DNA of 64,000 bases, taken from Actinacidiphila yeochonensis CN732 (GTDB lineage: Bacteria; Actinomycetota; Actinomycetes; Streptomycetales; Streptomycetaceae). The notes under the pieces are model-generated. The model did not search any database and was not told the origin of the DNA. It saw only the letters and a list, made by a program, of their open reading frames with translations. The DNA is taken from contig NZ_JQNR01000005.1 of NCBI RefSeq assembly GCF_000745345.1, forward strand, positions 3,038,001 to 3,102,000, read 5' to 3'. Made by a program: the position numbers and the translations under genes. Positions within the stretch are counted from its first letter, which is position 1. Each line of letters opens with the position of its first letter. Shown here piece by piece: positions 24,974 through 34,932 of the stretch.

Positions 24974-25753
24974 GTGACAGGCTCCATGTCGTCCACGTCA
25001 TCCGCGCCCGACGCCCCGGTGTCGAAGAAGGCCGAGACGGCCGCGACGGACAAGGCCTCGTCCCATGCGGTGCTGGAAGGGCGGCTCGGGTACACACTCG
25101 AACCCGCCCTTCTGGTGCGTGCGCTCACCCACCGCTCGTACGCGTACGAGAACGGCGGGTTGCCCACCAACGAGCGGCTGGAGTTCCTCGGGGACTCCGT
25201 GCTCGGCCTGGTGGTCACCGACACCCTCTACCGCACCCACCCGGACCTGCCCGAGGGCCAACTGGCCAAGCTGCGGGCCGCGGTGGTCAACTCGCGAGCG
25301 CTGGCCGGGGTGAGCCGCGGGCTCGACCTGGGCGCGTTCATCCGGCTCGGCCGGGGCGAAGAGGGCACCGGCGGGCGGGACAAGGCATCAATCCTCGCGG
25401 ACACCCTTGAAGCTGTGATCGGTGCGGTCTACCTCGACCAGGGCCTCGACGCGGCTTCCCAGCTGATCCACCGGCTCTTCGACCCGCTCATCGAGGAGTC
25501 CTCCAACCTGGGCGCAGGCCTGGACTGGAAGACCTCTCTCCAGGAGCTGACCGCCGCCGAGGCGCTCGGTGTCCCGGAGTACGTGGTCACCGAGGCCGGA
25601 CCGGACCACGAGAAGACCTTCACGGCTGCCGCCCGCGTCGGTGGTGTCGAGTACGGCACCGGCACCGGCCGCAGCAAGAAGGAAGCCGAGCAGCAGGCCG
25701 CAGAGTCCGCCTGGCGGTCCATCCGCGAGGCGTCCGCCTCCTCGGCCTCCTGA
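24974..25753 (+). CDS. rnc: Ribonuclease III
   Basis: 259-residue double-strand-specific endoribonuclease; in S. coelicolor the orthologue is AbsB, a global regulator of antibiotic production. Catalytic signature NERLEFLGDSVLGLVVTDTL near residue 60, second acidic site ILADTLEAVIGAVYLDQGLD, and a C-terminal double-stranded RNA-binding domain (DWKTSLQELTAAEALGVPEY ... GRSKKEAEQQAAESAW). The GTG at 24974 gives a 25-residue Ser/Ala-rich leader; ATG 24986 is an alternative. Confidence 0.96.
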   Translation: MTGSMSSTSSAPDAPVSKKAETAATDKASSHAVLEGRLGYTLEPALLVRALTHRSYAYENGGLPTNERLEFLGDSVLGLVVTDTLYRTHPDLPEGQLAKLRAAVVNSRALAGVSRGLDLGAFIRLGRGEEGTGGRDKASILADTLEAVIGAVYLDQGLDAASQLIHRLFDPLIEESSNLGAGLDWKTSLQELTAAEALGVPEYVVTEAGPDHEKTFTAAARVGGVEYGTGTGRSKKEAEQQAAESAWRSIREASASSAS

Positions 25754-25771
25754 TCGATCCGCACCACCCCG

Positions 25772-25824
25772 GGCCCGCGCCCCGGTCGTACCCGCCTCCG
25801 GCGGTGTGCGCCGGGGCGCGGGCC
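25772..25824 (+). terminator. Hairpin downstream of rnc
   Basis: GGCCCGCGCCCCGG (25772-25785) pairs exactly with CCGGGGCGCGGGCC (25811-25824). The 25-base loop itself contains a small CGCC/GGCG stem. It begins 19 bases after the rnc stop. Confidence 0.6.
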
Positions 25825-25931
25825 GCGGGCGGTTTCCGGGCCGGACCCGGTTGCCGCCCCTGACCTGCCCCCTGACCACGGTCCGGCCGCACCGGGGACG
25901 TCCGGCCGGCCGCGACGGCAGAGAGGAAGCC

Positions 25932-26819
25932 GTGCCGGAGCTACCCGAGGTGGAGGTCGTCCGCCGCGGCCTCGCCCAGTGGGCCGCGGGCCGCACCGTC
26001 GCCGAGGCGGCCGTACTGCACCCCAGGGCCGTGCGGCGGCATCTCGCCGGCGCCGAGGACTTCACCCGGCGGCTGCGCGGCGCCCGGCTGGGCACGCCCC
26101 GCCGCCGCGGCAAGTACCTCTGGGTGCCGCTCCAGGACGCGTCCGGCACGGCGGAGCCGGAGGAGGGCACCGCGCTCCTCGCCCACCTCGGCATGAGCGG
26201 GCAGTTCCTGGTCCGCCCGGAGGAGTCCCCCGCCGAGACCCACCTGCGGGTCCGGTTCGTCTTCGACGACGTCGTCGACACCGACCTCCGCTTCGTCGAC
26301 CAGCGCACCTTCGGCGGCCTCTCGCTCCACGACACGCTGCCCGGCGACCCCGACGGGCTGCCCGCCCCCCTCGCCCACATCGCCCGCGACCCGATCGACC
26401 CGGCCTTCGACGACGACGCCTTCCACCAGGCACTGCGCGGCAAGCGGACCACGATCAAGCGCGCGCTGCTCGACCAGTCCCTGATCAGCGGGGTCGGCAA
26501 CATCTACGCCGACGAGGCGCTGTGGCGCAGCAAGCTCCACTACGAGCGGCCCACGGCCACCATGACCAGGCCGCGCACCACCGAACTGCTCGGCGCCATC
26601 CGTGCCGTGATGGGCGACGCGCTGGCCGCCGGCGGCACCAGCTTCGACAGCCTGTACGTCAACGTCAACGGCGAGTCCGGCTACTTCGACCGGTCCCTGG
26701 ACGCCTACGGCCAGGAGGACCGCCCGTGCCGCCGCTGCGGCACCCCGATCCGGCGCCGCCCCTGGATGAACCGCTCCAGCTACTTCTGCCCGCGCTGCCA
26801 GCCCGCCCCCCGCTCCTGA
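25932..26819 (+). CDS. mutM: Formamidopyrimidine-DNA glycosylase
   Basis: 295-residue bifunctional glycosylase/AP lyase removing 8-oxoguanine. The catalytic N-terminus after Met removal is PELPEVEVVRRGL, the DNA-contacting lysine is in RRRGKYLWVPL, the helix-two-turn-helix region is TTIKRALLDQSLISGVGNIY, and the C-terminal zinc finger is CRRCGTPIRRRPWMN...YFCPRCQ. GTG at 25932 must be the start because the catalytic proline has to be residue 2; GAGAGGAAG lies just upstream. Confidence 0.96.
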   Translation: MPELPEVEVVRRGLAQWAAGRTVAEAAVLHPRAVRRHLAGAEDFTRRLRGARLGTPRRRGKYLWVPLQDASGTAEPEEGTALLAHLGMSGQFLVRPEESPAETHLRVRFVFDDVVDTDLRFVDQRTFGGLSLHDTLPGDPDGLPAPLAHIARDPIDPAFDDDAFHQALRGKRTTIKRALLDQSLISGVGNIYADEALWRSKLHYERPTATMTRPRTTELLGAIRAVMGDALAAGGTSFDSLYVNVNGESGYFDRSLDAYGQEDRPCRRCGTPIRRRPWMNRSSYFCPRCQPAPRS

Positions 26820-26874
26820 CCCGCGGCGACCGCGGGGTTCGGGCGGTCCGCCGGGGCGCCGGCGGCGAACGCGG

Positions 26875-27761
26875 TCAGTAGCCGAAGTCCTGGGTCCACC
26901 AGGGGCCGCCGGTGCCGAAGTGGACGCCCACGCCGAGGGTCTTGTAGTCGCAGTCGAGGATGTTGGCGCGGTGGCCGGCGCTGTTCATCCAGGCGTCCAT
27001 GACGGCCTGGGCGTCGGCCTGGCCCATCGCGATGTTCTCGCCGCCGAGGTTGGTGATGCCCAGCGCCTTCGCCCGGTCCCAGGGCGTGTGGCCGTCCGGG
27101 TCGGTGTGGTCGAAGAAGCCGCGCGCGGCCATGTCGTCGCTGAAGTTCTGGGCGAGTGTGTCCAGGGAGGAACTGGCCGTCAGCGGCTGGCAGCCGGCCG
27201 TGGCCCGCTGCTGGTTGACCAGGGTGAGGATCTGCGCCCGGGCCGCCGCCACCGTGCTGGTGGCCGACGTCGCGGTGGCGGTGGCCGGGTTCAGCGCGGC
27301 GGAGGTCGGCACCGGGGTGGTGGGCGCGGCGCTGGTGCGGGTCGGCGTCGGGCGGCGTGGGTGGGGGTCGGGGCGGGAGTGGCGGTACGCGAGGGCGTGG
27401 CGCTCGGCGTGGGGGCCGCGCTGCCCGCCGTGCCTGTCGCGGCGGACGAGCCGGAGCCCGCGGTGGCGGCGCCGGAGGCCGGTGAGGAGGTGGCGCCGAG
27501 CGGAGAGGGCGAGTTGCCGCCGATCGTGTCCTGGTCCGGCCCGTCGGCCCGCGTGGTGGGCGTGTCGGCGCCGTCGACGTGCTTGAGGCCGTCCTCCACC
27601 TGGGTCAGCAGGCCCGAGGAGACGGCGACCGCGCCCACCGTGAGAGCGGCCGAGGACGCCAGCAGGCCGGTGCGTATCGGGTGGTGCCGGCGCCGGCCGC
27701 GGTGGCCGCGCGGGGCCGGCTGCGGGGCCGGGGGCTGGGCATGGCGGCTGTGACGCCCCAT
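26875..27761 (-). pseudogene. CAP/SCP-domain exported protein, frameshifted
   Basis: Two overlapping frames are needed. From ATG 27761 one frame gives a basic, Pro/His-rich start, a membrane segment (GLLASSAALTVGAVAVSSGLL) and a Ser/Ala/Thr/Pro linker, but then stops at 27291. The next frame carries the end of the linker and a complete CAP domain: LVNQQRATAGCQPLTASSSL, NFSDDMAARGFFDHTDPDG, GENIAMGQADAQAVMDAWMN and AGHRANILDC. The shift lies about 27340-27375 in a G-rich stretch. With one base corrected it would be an intact membrane-anchored extracellular protein of about 295 residues. Function of actinobacterial CAP proteins is largely unknown. Confidence 0.8.
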
Positions 27762-27923
27762 CGCCGCACTCCTGACTGCTCGTCGGGCGGATGCCGCGGC
27801 GGACCGGGCGACCCAAGACGCCCGGGTGTACTCCGAACGGGTGAATCTGCTGAGTGGGGACTGTAGCGAATCGCGCCGGGGTTCGAGGTGAGGTGGACCG
27901 ATCCAGCGGGATAGCGTGCCCAC

Positions 27924-28205
27924 ATGAACGAGAATGTCCGGCTGACCGCCTGGGTGCGCGGCCGTGTCCAGGGCGTCGGCTTCCGGTGGTGGACGCGCGC
28001 CACCGCGCTGGAGATCGGCGGCCTGATCGGCTACGCGGGCAACCTCGCCGACGGCCGGGTCCAGGTCGTCGCCGAGGGGCCGCGCGCCACCTGCGAGCGG
28101 CTGCTGGAGTCGCTGCGGGAGGGCGCCACGCCCGGGCGGGTCGACGGCGTGACCGAAATCTGGGGCGTGGCCAGGGGCGGATACGACGGATTCGAGATCC
28201 GCTGA
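27924..28205 (+). CDS. acyP: Acylphosphatase
   Basis: 93-residue enzyme hydrolysing acyl phosphates. The active-site loop VRGRVQGVGFRWWTR contains the catalytic Arg, and GYAGNLADGRVQVVAEG carries the catalytic Asn. Full length for the family. Sits between mutM/CAP and smc, a conserved place in Streptomyces. ATG at 27924. Confidence 0.95.
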   Translation: MNENVRLTAWVRGRVQGVGFRWWTRATALEIGGLIGYAGNLADGRVQVVAEGPRATCERLLESLREGATPGRVDGVTEIWGVARGGYDGFEIR

Positions 28206-28294
28206 GCCGAACCCGTTGCCTTCCGGGCGATCACGTGCCAGGCTGCCCCCAGGCGAGGATGATCGGAATGGCCCTCGCGCCCCGCGGGCGGCCC

Positions 28295-28320
28295 GCGGCG
28301 CCGGTGCGGCGCCGTGTTTT
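28295..28320 (+). terminator. acyP terminator with T-run
   Basis: GGCGCC (28297-28302) and GGCGCC (28308-28313) form a stem around GGTGC, extended by flanking C-G pairs, and are followed by GTGTTTT. About 90 bases after the acyP stop. The rest of the 308-base spacer up to 28513 holds a possible promoter for the next gene (TTGACC at 28355-28360) and nothing else I can support. Confidence 0.55.
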
Positions 28321-28513
28321 CTGAGGCCGATCCGGCGCTTGGGCTGTGATCGTGTTGACCGCCCCTCTTTTTGGTGAGACGCTGAAAGCCCCGCGCATCG
28401 TGGCACCGTTGATTATCCGGCAGGACGCCACGGCTGTGAGCCTGCGCGGGAGCGTACCCCTCACCCACGACCACCTGCCCCGGTCGGTCACTCAGCGTGG
28501 AGGACCATCCATC

Positions 28514-28714
28514 ATGGCAAAGGCGCTTCTCGGTTACGTCGGCGGCCCCGACCCGCGACTCCTCGCCGAGATGCGAAGGCTGCAGCGGCGCGTCCAGGAT
28601 CTGGAGGCCGAGCTGATCCGCATGCAGGCGGAGAACGACGCTCTCACTGTGGCATCGCACGAAGAGTCGCTGCTCGGCATCGACGTGAACCACGCCGAGC
28701 CCGCGCTGGCCTGA
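28514..28714 (+). CDS. Small conserved coiled-coil protein
   Basis: 66-residue protein MAKALLGYVGGPDPRLLAEM..., with a short coiled coil (MRRLQRRVQDLEAELIRMQA) and an acidic end. It is recognisable as a small actinobacterial protein found just upstream of smc. ATG at 28514 with GGAGGA upstream fits; the frame is open further upstream but overlaps the terminator and probable promoter. No enzymatic motif, signal peptide or membrane segment. Function unknown. Confidence 0.78.
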   Translation: MAKALLGYVGGPDPRLLAEMRRLQRRVQDLEAELIRMQAENDALTVASHEESLLGIDVNHAEPALA

Positions 28715-29143
28715 TCGGGCGTCCGCCAGGCCCGGCAGGCCCGGTATCCGGCCACGCTCGACTGTTCGGTTGTTCGACTCCTCGACTGCCTGAACGCACG
28801 ACTGTTCGGTCGCGCCGACGGATTCGACTCTCCGTGGCCACCCGGCCCGGCGTGATCCGGCTCGGTGCGGCCACCGTCCAGGACGCCGCATTCCCGCGGC
28901 AACCGCAAGGGGCGCCTTCCACGGCGTCCCTTCTTTTCTGCCCTCTCGTCCGTCCGCCCCGTGTGGTGCCCGCCCTCTTGGTGTGCCCGCCCCTTCGTCC
29001 GCCCCGGCCCCGCCCTGCTTCCCGGCCCCGGTCACGCTCCGTTCCCGCACGCCCCAATGGCCCCTCGCGCCTGGCGCGCTTACGTCTGATCTGCCCTGCG
29101 CTGTCCTCGGTGAAACCGGTCACGGCGGGTAGAGTCGACCGGC
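28715..29143. other. smc upstream spacer with a 12-base direct repeat
   Basis: 430 bases without a supportable gene. CGACTGTTCGGT occurs twice, at 28759-28770 and 28799-28810, exactly 40 bases (about four helical turns) apart, with related TTCGACTC and CTCGACTG words between. The remainder is C/T-rich and featureless. It presumably holds the smc promoter. Confidence 0.5.
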
Positions 29144-32100
29144 GTGCATCTCAAGAGCCTCACGCTGCGCGGCTTCAAGTCGTTCGCCTCGGCGACGACG
29201 CTGCGCTTCGAACCCGGAATCACCTGCGTCGTCGGGCCCAACGGCTCCGGCAAGTCGAACGTGGTCGACGCGCTGTCCTGGGTGATGGGCGAGCAGGGCG
29301 CCAAGTCGCTGCGCGGCGGCAAGATGGAGGACGTCATCTTCGCCGGCACCACCGGCCGCCCGCCGCTGGGCCGCGCCGAGGTGTCGCTGACCATCGACAA
29401 CAGCGACGGCGTGCTGCCCATCGAGTACGCCGAGGTGACCATCACGCGGATCATGTTCCGCAACGGCGGCAGCGAGTACCAGATCAACGGCGACACCTGC
29501 CGGCTGCTCGACATCCAGGAGCTGCTGTCGGACTCCGGCATCGGCCGCGAGATGCACGTCATCGTCGGGCAGGGCCAGCTCGACTCGGTGCTGCACGCCG
29601 ACCCGATGGGCCGCCGCGCCTTCATCGAGGAGGCCGCCGGCGTCCTGAAACACCGCAAGCGCAAGGAGAAGGCGCTGCGGAAACTCGACGCCATGCAGGC
29701 CAACCTGGCCCGCGTCACCGACCTCACCGGTGAGCTGCGCCGCCAGCTCAAGCCGCTCGGCCGGCAGGCCCAGGTGGCGCGCAGGGCCGCCGTCATCCAG
29801 GCCGACCTGCGCGACTCCCGGCTGCGGCTGCTGGCCGACGACCTCGTCACCCTGCGGGAGGCACTGCGGGCGGAGGTCGCCGACGAGGCCGCGCTCAAGG
29901 AGCGCCGGGACGCGGTGGAGGCGGAACTGGCCGCGTCCACCCGGCGCGAGGCGCAGCTGGAGGAGCAGGTCCGCGCCCTCACCCCGCGGGTGAACGACGC
30001 GCAGGCAACCTGGTACGCGCTCTCCCAGCTGACCGAGCGGGTGCGCGGCACCATCGGCCTGGCCGAGCAGCGCCACCGGCACGCCACCAGCCAGCCCGCC
30101 GACGAGCGGCGCGGCCGCGACCCGGAGGACATGGAGCGCGAGGCCGCTCGGGTCCGCGAGCAGGAGGCCGAACTCGAAGAGGCCCTGGACGCCGCCGAAC
30201 GGGCTCTGGAGGACACCGTCGCCCACCGCTCCGAGCTGGAGCGGCGACTCGCCGAGGAGGAGGCCCGGCTCAAGGCCGCGGCGCGCGCCATCGCGGACCG
30301 CCGCGAGGGCCTGGCCCGCCTGAACGCCCAGGTCAACGCCGCCCGCTCGAAGGCCGTCGCGGCCGAGGCGGAGATCGGCCGGCTCGCCGCGGCCCGCGAC
30401 GAGGCCCGTGAGCGGGCGGAGTCGGCGCAGGCCGAGTACGAGGAGCTGCGCGCCCAGGTCGACGGGCTGGACGCCGACGACACCGAACTCGACGCCCGGA
30501 TCGAGGCCGCCCGCGCCGAACAGGCCGCGGCCGAGGAGGAGTACAGCTCCGCGCGGGACGCCGCGGCCGCCGCCGAACGCCGCCGGGCGGCGGTGGCGGC
30601 CCGCCGCGACGCGCTCGCGCCCGCGCTGCGCCGCAAGGACGGCAGCGGCGCGCTGCTGGCCGCGGGGGAGCGGGGCGAGGGGCAGGGCGGGGTGCTGTCC
30701 GGGGTGCTCGGCCCGGCCGCCGCGCTGCTGCGCGTCGCCGCGGGGTACGAGGTGCCGGTCGCGGCGGCGCTGGGGGCGGCGGCGGACGCGGTGGCCGTCT
30801 CCGGCCCGGCCGCCGCGGCGGAGGCACTGCGGCTGCTGCGCAAGGAGGACGGCGGCCGGGCCGCGCTGCTGCTGGCAGGCGCCCCGCAGCCGGACGCGGC
30901 ACCGGTCGGGGCGGCGTCGGTGGCGGCGGAGTCCGGGGCCGGTTCGGTGTCGGTGGCGGAGCCCGGGCCCGCGTCATCGGCGGCCTCGGCGTCCGCCCCG
31001 GCTGCGGGGCTCGGAGCCGCGGAGCCCGCCGCGTCCACCGTCGGGGCGGCCGAAGCCGGGCGGGTGCCCGCCCCAACGGACGGCGGGCACCGCCCCGCCG
31101 CGGCCGCCGACCACGGCGGGTCGCCGGCGCCGGGCGCTGTCCCCGCCCCCGCCCGGCCGGAGCGTCCGGCCTGCCGCAGGGTGCGCGTCCGGCCGTCGAC
31201 CTGGTCACCGGGACGGCCGAACTGCTGCCGGCGGTGCGGCGGCTGCTGCGGGACACCGTCGTCGTCGGCTCCCTGGAGGACGCCGAGGCCGTGGTGGCCG
31301 CCCGCCCCGAGCTGACCGCGGTGACGGCCGAGGGCGACGTGCTCTCCGCCCATCTCGCCCAGGGCGGGTCGGCCAAGGCGCCCAGTGTGCTGGAGGTGCA
31401 GGCGCAGGTCGACGAGGCCACCGCGGAGCTGGAGCGGCTGGAGCGGGAGTGGTCCGGGCTCGACGAACGGCAGCAGGCGGCCAAGGAGCGCCGGGCCGCC
31501 GCCGCCCGGTCGGCCGACGAACTCGGCAGGCGGCGCCGGGCCGCGGAGAAGGAGAAGGCGTCGGTCGCCCAGCAGCTCGGCCGGCACGGCGGCCAGGCCC
31601 GGGCCGCGGCCGGCGAGGCCGAGCGGGCCGCGGCGGCGGTGCTCCGCGCCGAGGAGGCGCTGGCGGCGGCCCGGGAGGAGCTGGAGGAGCTGTCGTACCG
31701 GCTCGGGGAGGCGCAGGAGCAGCCCGGCGAGGAGGAGCCGGACACCTTCACCCGCGACCGGCTGGCCGCCGACGGCGCCAACGCCCGCCAGACCGAGATG
31801 GAGGCCCGCCTCCAGGCGCGCACCCACGAGGAGCGGGTCAGGAGCCTGGCCGGCCGGGCGGACTCCCTGGACCGGGCCGCCCGGGCCGAGCGGGAGAGCC
31901 GGGCGCGTGCCGAGCGGCACCGGGCCCGGCTGGCGTACGAGGCGTCGGTGGCGGTCGCGGTGCTGGCAGGTACCCGCGGCCTGCTGGCGTGTGTTCAGGT
32001 CTCGCTGGAGCGGGCCGAGGCCGAACGGGTGGCCGCCGAACGGGCGAGAGCCGAGCGTGAGGAGCGGCTGGGGGCCGAGCGGCGGCGCGGCCGGGAGCTC

Positions 32101-33036
32101 AAGGCCGAACTGGACAGGCTCACCGGCGACGTCCACAAGGGGGAGGTGCTCGGCGCCGAGAAGCGGCTGCGCATCGAGCAGTTGGAGGCCCGGGCGCTGG
32201 AGGAGCACGGCATGGAGCCGGCCGGCCTGGTGGACGAGTACGGCCCGGACCAGCCGGTGCCGCCCTCCCCGCCGGCCGAGGGCGAGGTCCTGCCGGAGGA
32301 CCCCGAGCACCCGCGCAACCTGCCCCGGCCGTTCGCGCGTGCCGAGCAGGAGAAGCGGTTGCGGGCGGCGGAGAAGGCGTACGCGCAGCTCGGCAAGGTC
32401 AACCCGCTGGCCCTGGAGGAGTTCGCGGCCCTGGAGGAGCGGCACAAGTTCCTCACCGAGCAGTTGGAGGACCTGCGCCGCACCCGGGCCGACCTGCTCC
32501 AGGTGGTCAAGGACGTCGACGAGCGGGTGGAGCAGGTCTTCGCCGCGGCCTTCCACGACACCGCCCGCGAGTTCGAGGGGGTCTTCTCCCGGCTGTTCCC
32601 GGGAGGCGAGGGGCGGCTGCTGCTCACCGACCCGGAGAACATGCTCACCACCGGGGTCGACGTCGAGGCCCGGCCGCCGGGCAAGAAGGTCAAGCGGCTG
32701 TCGCTGCTCTCCGGCGGCGAGCGCTCGCTGACCGCGGTGGCCATGCTGGTGTCGATCTTCAAGGCCCGGCCCAGCCCGTTCTACGTGATGGACGAGGTCG
32801 AGGCGGCGCTCGACGACACCAACCTCCAACGGCTGATCCGGATCATGGAGGAACTCCAGCAGAGTTCCCAGCTGATCGTGATCACCCACCAGAAGCGCAC
32901 GATGGAGGTCGCCGATGCCCTGTACGGAGTCTCCATGCAGGGTGACGGAGTCTCGAAGGTGATCAGTCAGCGGTTGCGGGACGGAAAGCGGGGAAGCAGC
33001 CATTCGGGTGATCTTGGGCCCGTTCAGCCCGCATGA
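29144..33036 (+). pseudogene. smc: Chromosome segregation ATPase Smc, frameshifted in the hinge
   Basis: SMC protein, condensin core for chromosome segregation. The N-terminal ATPase half (FKSFASATTLRFEPGITCVV, GPNGSGKSNVVDALSWVMGE), first coiled coil and start of the hinge are in one frame that stops at 31315. The second half (VVVGSLEDAEAVVAARPELT, second coiled coil, signature LSLLSGGERSLTAVAMLV, Walker B FYVMDEVEAALDDTNL) is one frame over from about 31165. The shift lies in a 95-residue Ala/Pro-rich insert in the hinge. Corrected length is about 1297 residues. Single-base consensus error is the likeliest cause, since both halves are fully conserved. GTG start. Confidence 0.88.
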
Positions 33037-33060
33037 TCGTTCAAGAGGTGAACGCATTGG

Positions 33061-33169
33061 TTGTTATACAAGGGCTACACGTTTGATACATCGCCCGCTT
33101 AGCGCCGCCGAATGCGCGGCATGAGGCTTCTTTCCTGATTTTTGTATTTGAAACTTGTATGCATAAGCT
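33061..33169 (+). promoter_or_regulatory. AT-rich glcP promoter region
   Basis: The smc-glcP spacer is strikingly AT-rich for this genome. Two candidate promoters are visible: TTGTTA (33061-33066) with GATACA (33085-33090), 18 bases apart, and TTGTAT (33142-33147) with TAAGCT (33164-33169), 16 bases apart. Glucose-inducible transcription of glcP is known in S. coelicolor; which sequence mediates it here is not clear. Confidence 0.45.
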
Positions 33170-33275
33170 GGCGCGTCCTGCCAATACGTTCGAGTGGTGG
33201 CCGCCACAAGGCGGCCCAACACTTGAAGATCAGACCCTCATGCGAGGGCTCACCGGCGAGCCCCAGGAGCGCAAT

Positions 33276-34691
33276 GTGACCAGCACCGCATCAGCGGCCG
33301 GTACCCACCGGCAGCCACCTTCCGAACACCTCGGCCATGTCGTCTTCATCACCGCCGCCGCGGCCATGGGCGGATTCCTCTTCGGATACGACAGCTCGGT
33401 CATCAACGGCGCTGTCGAGGGCATCCGCGACAAGTACGACATCGGCTCCGCCGCCCTGGCGCAGGTCATCGCCATCGCCCTGATCGGCTGCGCCATCGGC
33501 GCCGCCACCGCCGGCCGGATCGCCGACCGGATCGGCCGTATCCGCTGCATGCAGATCGCCGCCGTGCTCTTCTTCATCAGCGCCATCGGCTCCGCCCTGC
33601 CGTTCGCCCTGTGGGACCTGGCCATGTGGCGCGTCATCGGCGGGTTCGGGATCGGCATGGCCTCGGTGATCGGCCCCGCCTACATCGCCGAGGTCTCGCC
33701 GCCGGCCTACCGCGGCCGGCTGGCCTCCTTCCAGCAGGGCGCCATCGTGCTGGGCATCGCCGTCTCGCAGCTCGTCAACTGGGGCATCCTCAACGCGGCC
33801 AACGGCAACCAGCGCGGCCACCTCCTCGGGATCGAGGCGTGGCAGCTGATGCTCGGTGTCATGGTGATCCCCGCGGCGATCTACGGCCTGCTGTCCTTCG
33901 CCATCCCCGAGTCCCCCCGCTACCTGCTCACCGTGGGCCGCGAGAAGGACGCGCGGAAGGTGCTCGCCGACGTCGAGGGCACGGACAGCGACCTGGACGC
34001 CCGGGTGGCGGAGATCCGCACCGCGATGCACCGCGAGCACAAGGCGAGCTTCAGCGACCTGCTCACCTCGACGCGGCGGAACTTCCTGCCGATCGTGTGG
34101 ATCGGCATCGGCCTGTCCGCCTTCCAGCAGCTGGTCGGCATCAACGTGGCGTTCTACTACTCCGCGACGCTGTGGCAGTCCGTCGGGATCAACCCCAGCA
34201 GCTCGTTCTTCTACTCCTTCACCACGTCCATCGTGAACATCATCGGCACGGTGATCGCGATGATCTTCGTGGACCGGATCGGCCGCCGCCCGCTGGCGCT
34301 GATCGGCTCGTCCGGCATGGCCATCGCGCTGGCCCTGGAAGCGTGGGCGTTCTCCCACAAGCACGGCGCCACCCTGCCCAACACCGAGGGCACGGTCGCC
34401 CTGATCGCCGCCCACTGCTTCGTGCTCTTCTTCGCCCTGTCCTGGGGCGTGGTGGTCTGGGTCTTCCTCGGCGAGATGTTCCCGAACAAGATCCGCGCCG
34501 CCGCCCTCGGCGTGGCCGCCTCGGCCCAGTGGATCGCCAACTGGGCCATCACGGCGAGCTTCCCGAGCCTGGCGGACTGGAACCTGTCGGGCACCTACGT
34601 GATCTACGCGTGCTTCGCCGTACTCTCCATCCCCTTCGTGCTCGCCTTCGTCAAGGAGACCAAGGGCAAGGCCCTGGAGGAGATGGGGTAG
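33276..34691 (+). CDS. glcP: Major facilitator sugar transporter, glucose permease GlcP
   Basis: 471-residue, 12-segment sugar porter. Family signatures: GGFLFGYDSSVINGA in helix 1, GRIADRIGRIRCMQ after helix 2, YIAEVSPPAYRGRLASFQQ, PESPRYLL, QQLVGINVAFYY in helix 7, and FVDRIGRRPLALIG. Next to smc, the same place as the major glucose permease gene glcP1 of S. coelicolor, and of matching length. GTG at 33276 is chosen for a CAGGAGC box six bases upstream. Proton-glucose symport is inferred from orthology. It ends with a strong hairpin. Confidence 0.92.
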   Translation: MTSTASAAGTHRQPPSEHLGHVVFITAAAAMGGFLFGYDSSVINGAVEGIRDKYDIGSAALAQVIAIALIGCAIGAATAGRIADRIGRIRCMQIAAVLFFISAIGSALPFALWDLAMWRVIGGFGIGMASVIGPAYIAEVSPPAYRGRLASFQQGAIVLGIAVSQLVNWGILNAANGNQRGHLLGIEAWQLMLGVMVIPAAIYGLLSFAIPESPRYLLTVGREKDARKVLADVEGTDSDLDARVAEIRTAMHREHKASFSDLLTSTRRNFLPIVWIGIGLSAFQQLVGINVAFYYSATLWQSVGINPSSSFFYSFTTSIVNIIGTVIAMIFVDRIGRRPLALIGSSGMAIALALEAWAFSHKHGATLPNTEGTVALIAAHCFVLFFALSWGVVVWVFLGEMFPNKIRAAALGVAASAQWIANWAITASFPSLADWNLSGTYVIYACFAVLSIPFVLAFVKETKGKALEEMG

Positions 34692-34750
34692 CCCCTTCCA
34701 CCGCGCCGCGGGAGGGGTGGCCCCTCCCCGCGTTGCGGGTGCGCACCGGC

Positions 34751-34786
34751 ACGCTGCCGGCGGGTGAGAGGACCCGCCGGCAGCGT
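34751..34786 (+). terminator. glcP terminator
   Basis: Perfect 15-bp inverted repeat, ACGCTGCCGGCGGGT (34751-34765) and its complement at 34772-34786, with 6-base loop GAGAGG. Located 60 bases after glcP and about 150 before ftsY. Confidence 0.8.
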
Positions 34787-34932
34787 CGTCGTGTGTCCGG
34801 CCGGCGCGTGGCCCCGGGCCGGGGCGGCCGCCGGCCGTCGGGCACGGCCCGCGGGAGGTCCGCCGGCGGGAGGGAGATCTCACCCGCCGGAAGCACGGTA
34901 TTGGGACGGGAAAGCCCTAGGCTGGGTGGGTT

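Noticed and set aside
29080..33057. A 1325-codon open frame on the strand opposite smc, and similar long antisense frames opposite recG, glnD and yifB
   Set aside because: Extreme GC content removes stop codons from antisense frames; the translations are Arg/Ser/Ala-rich and match no family, while the sense strand encodes recognisable proteins.
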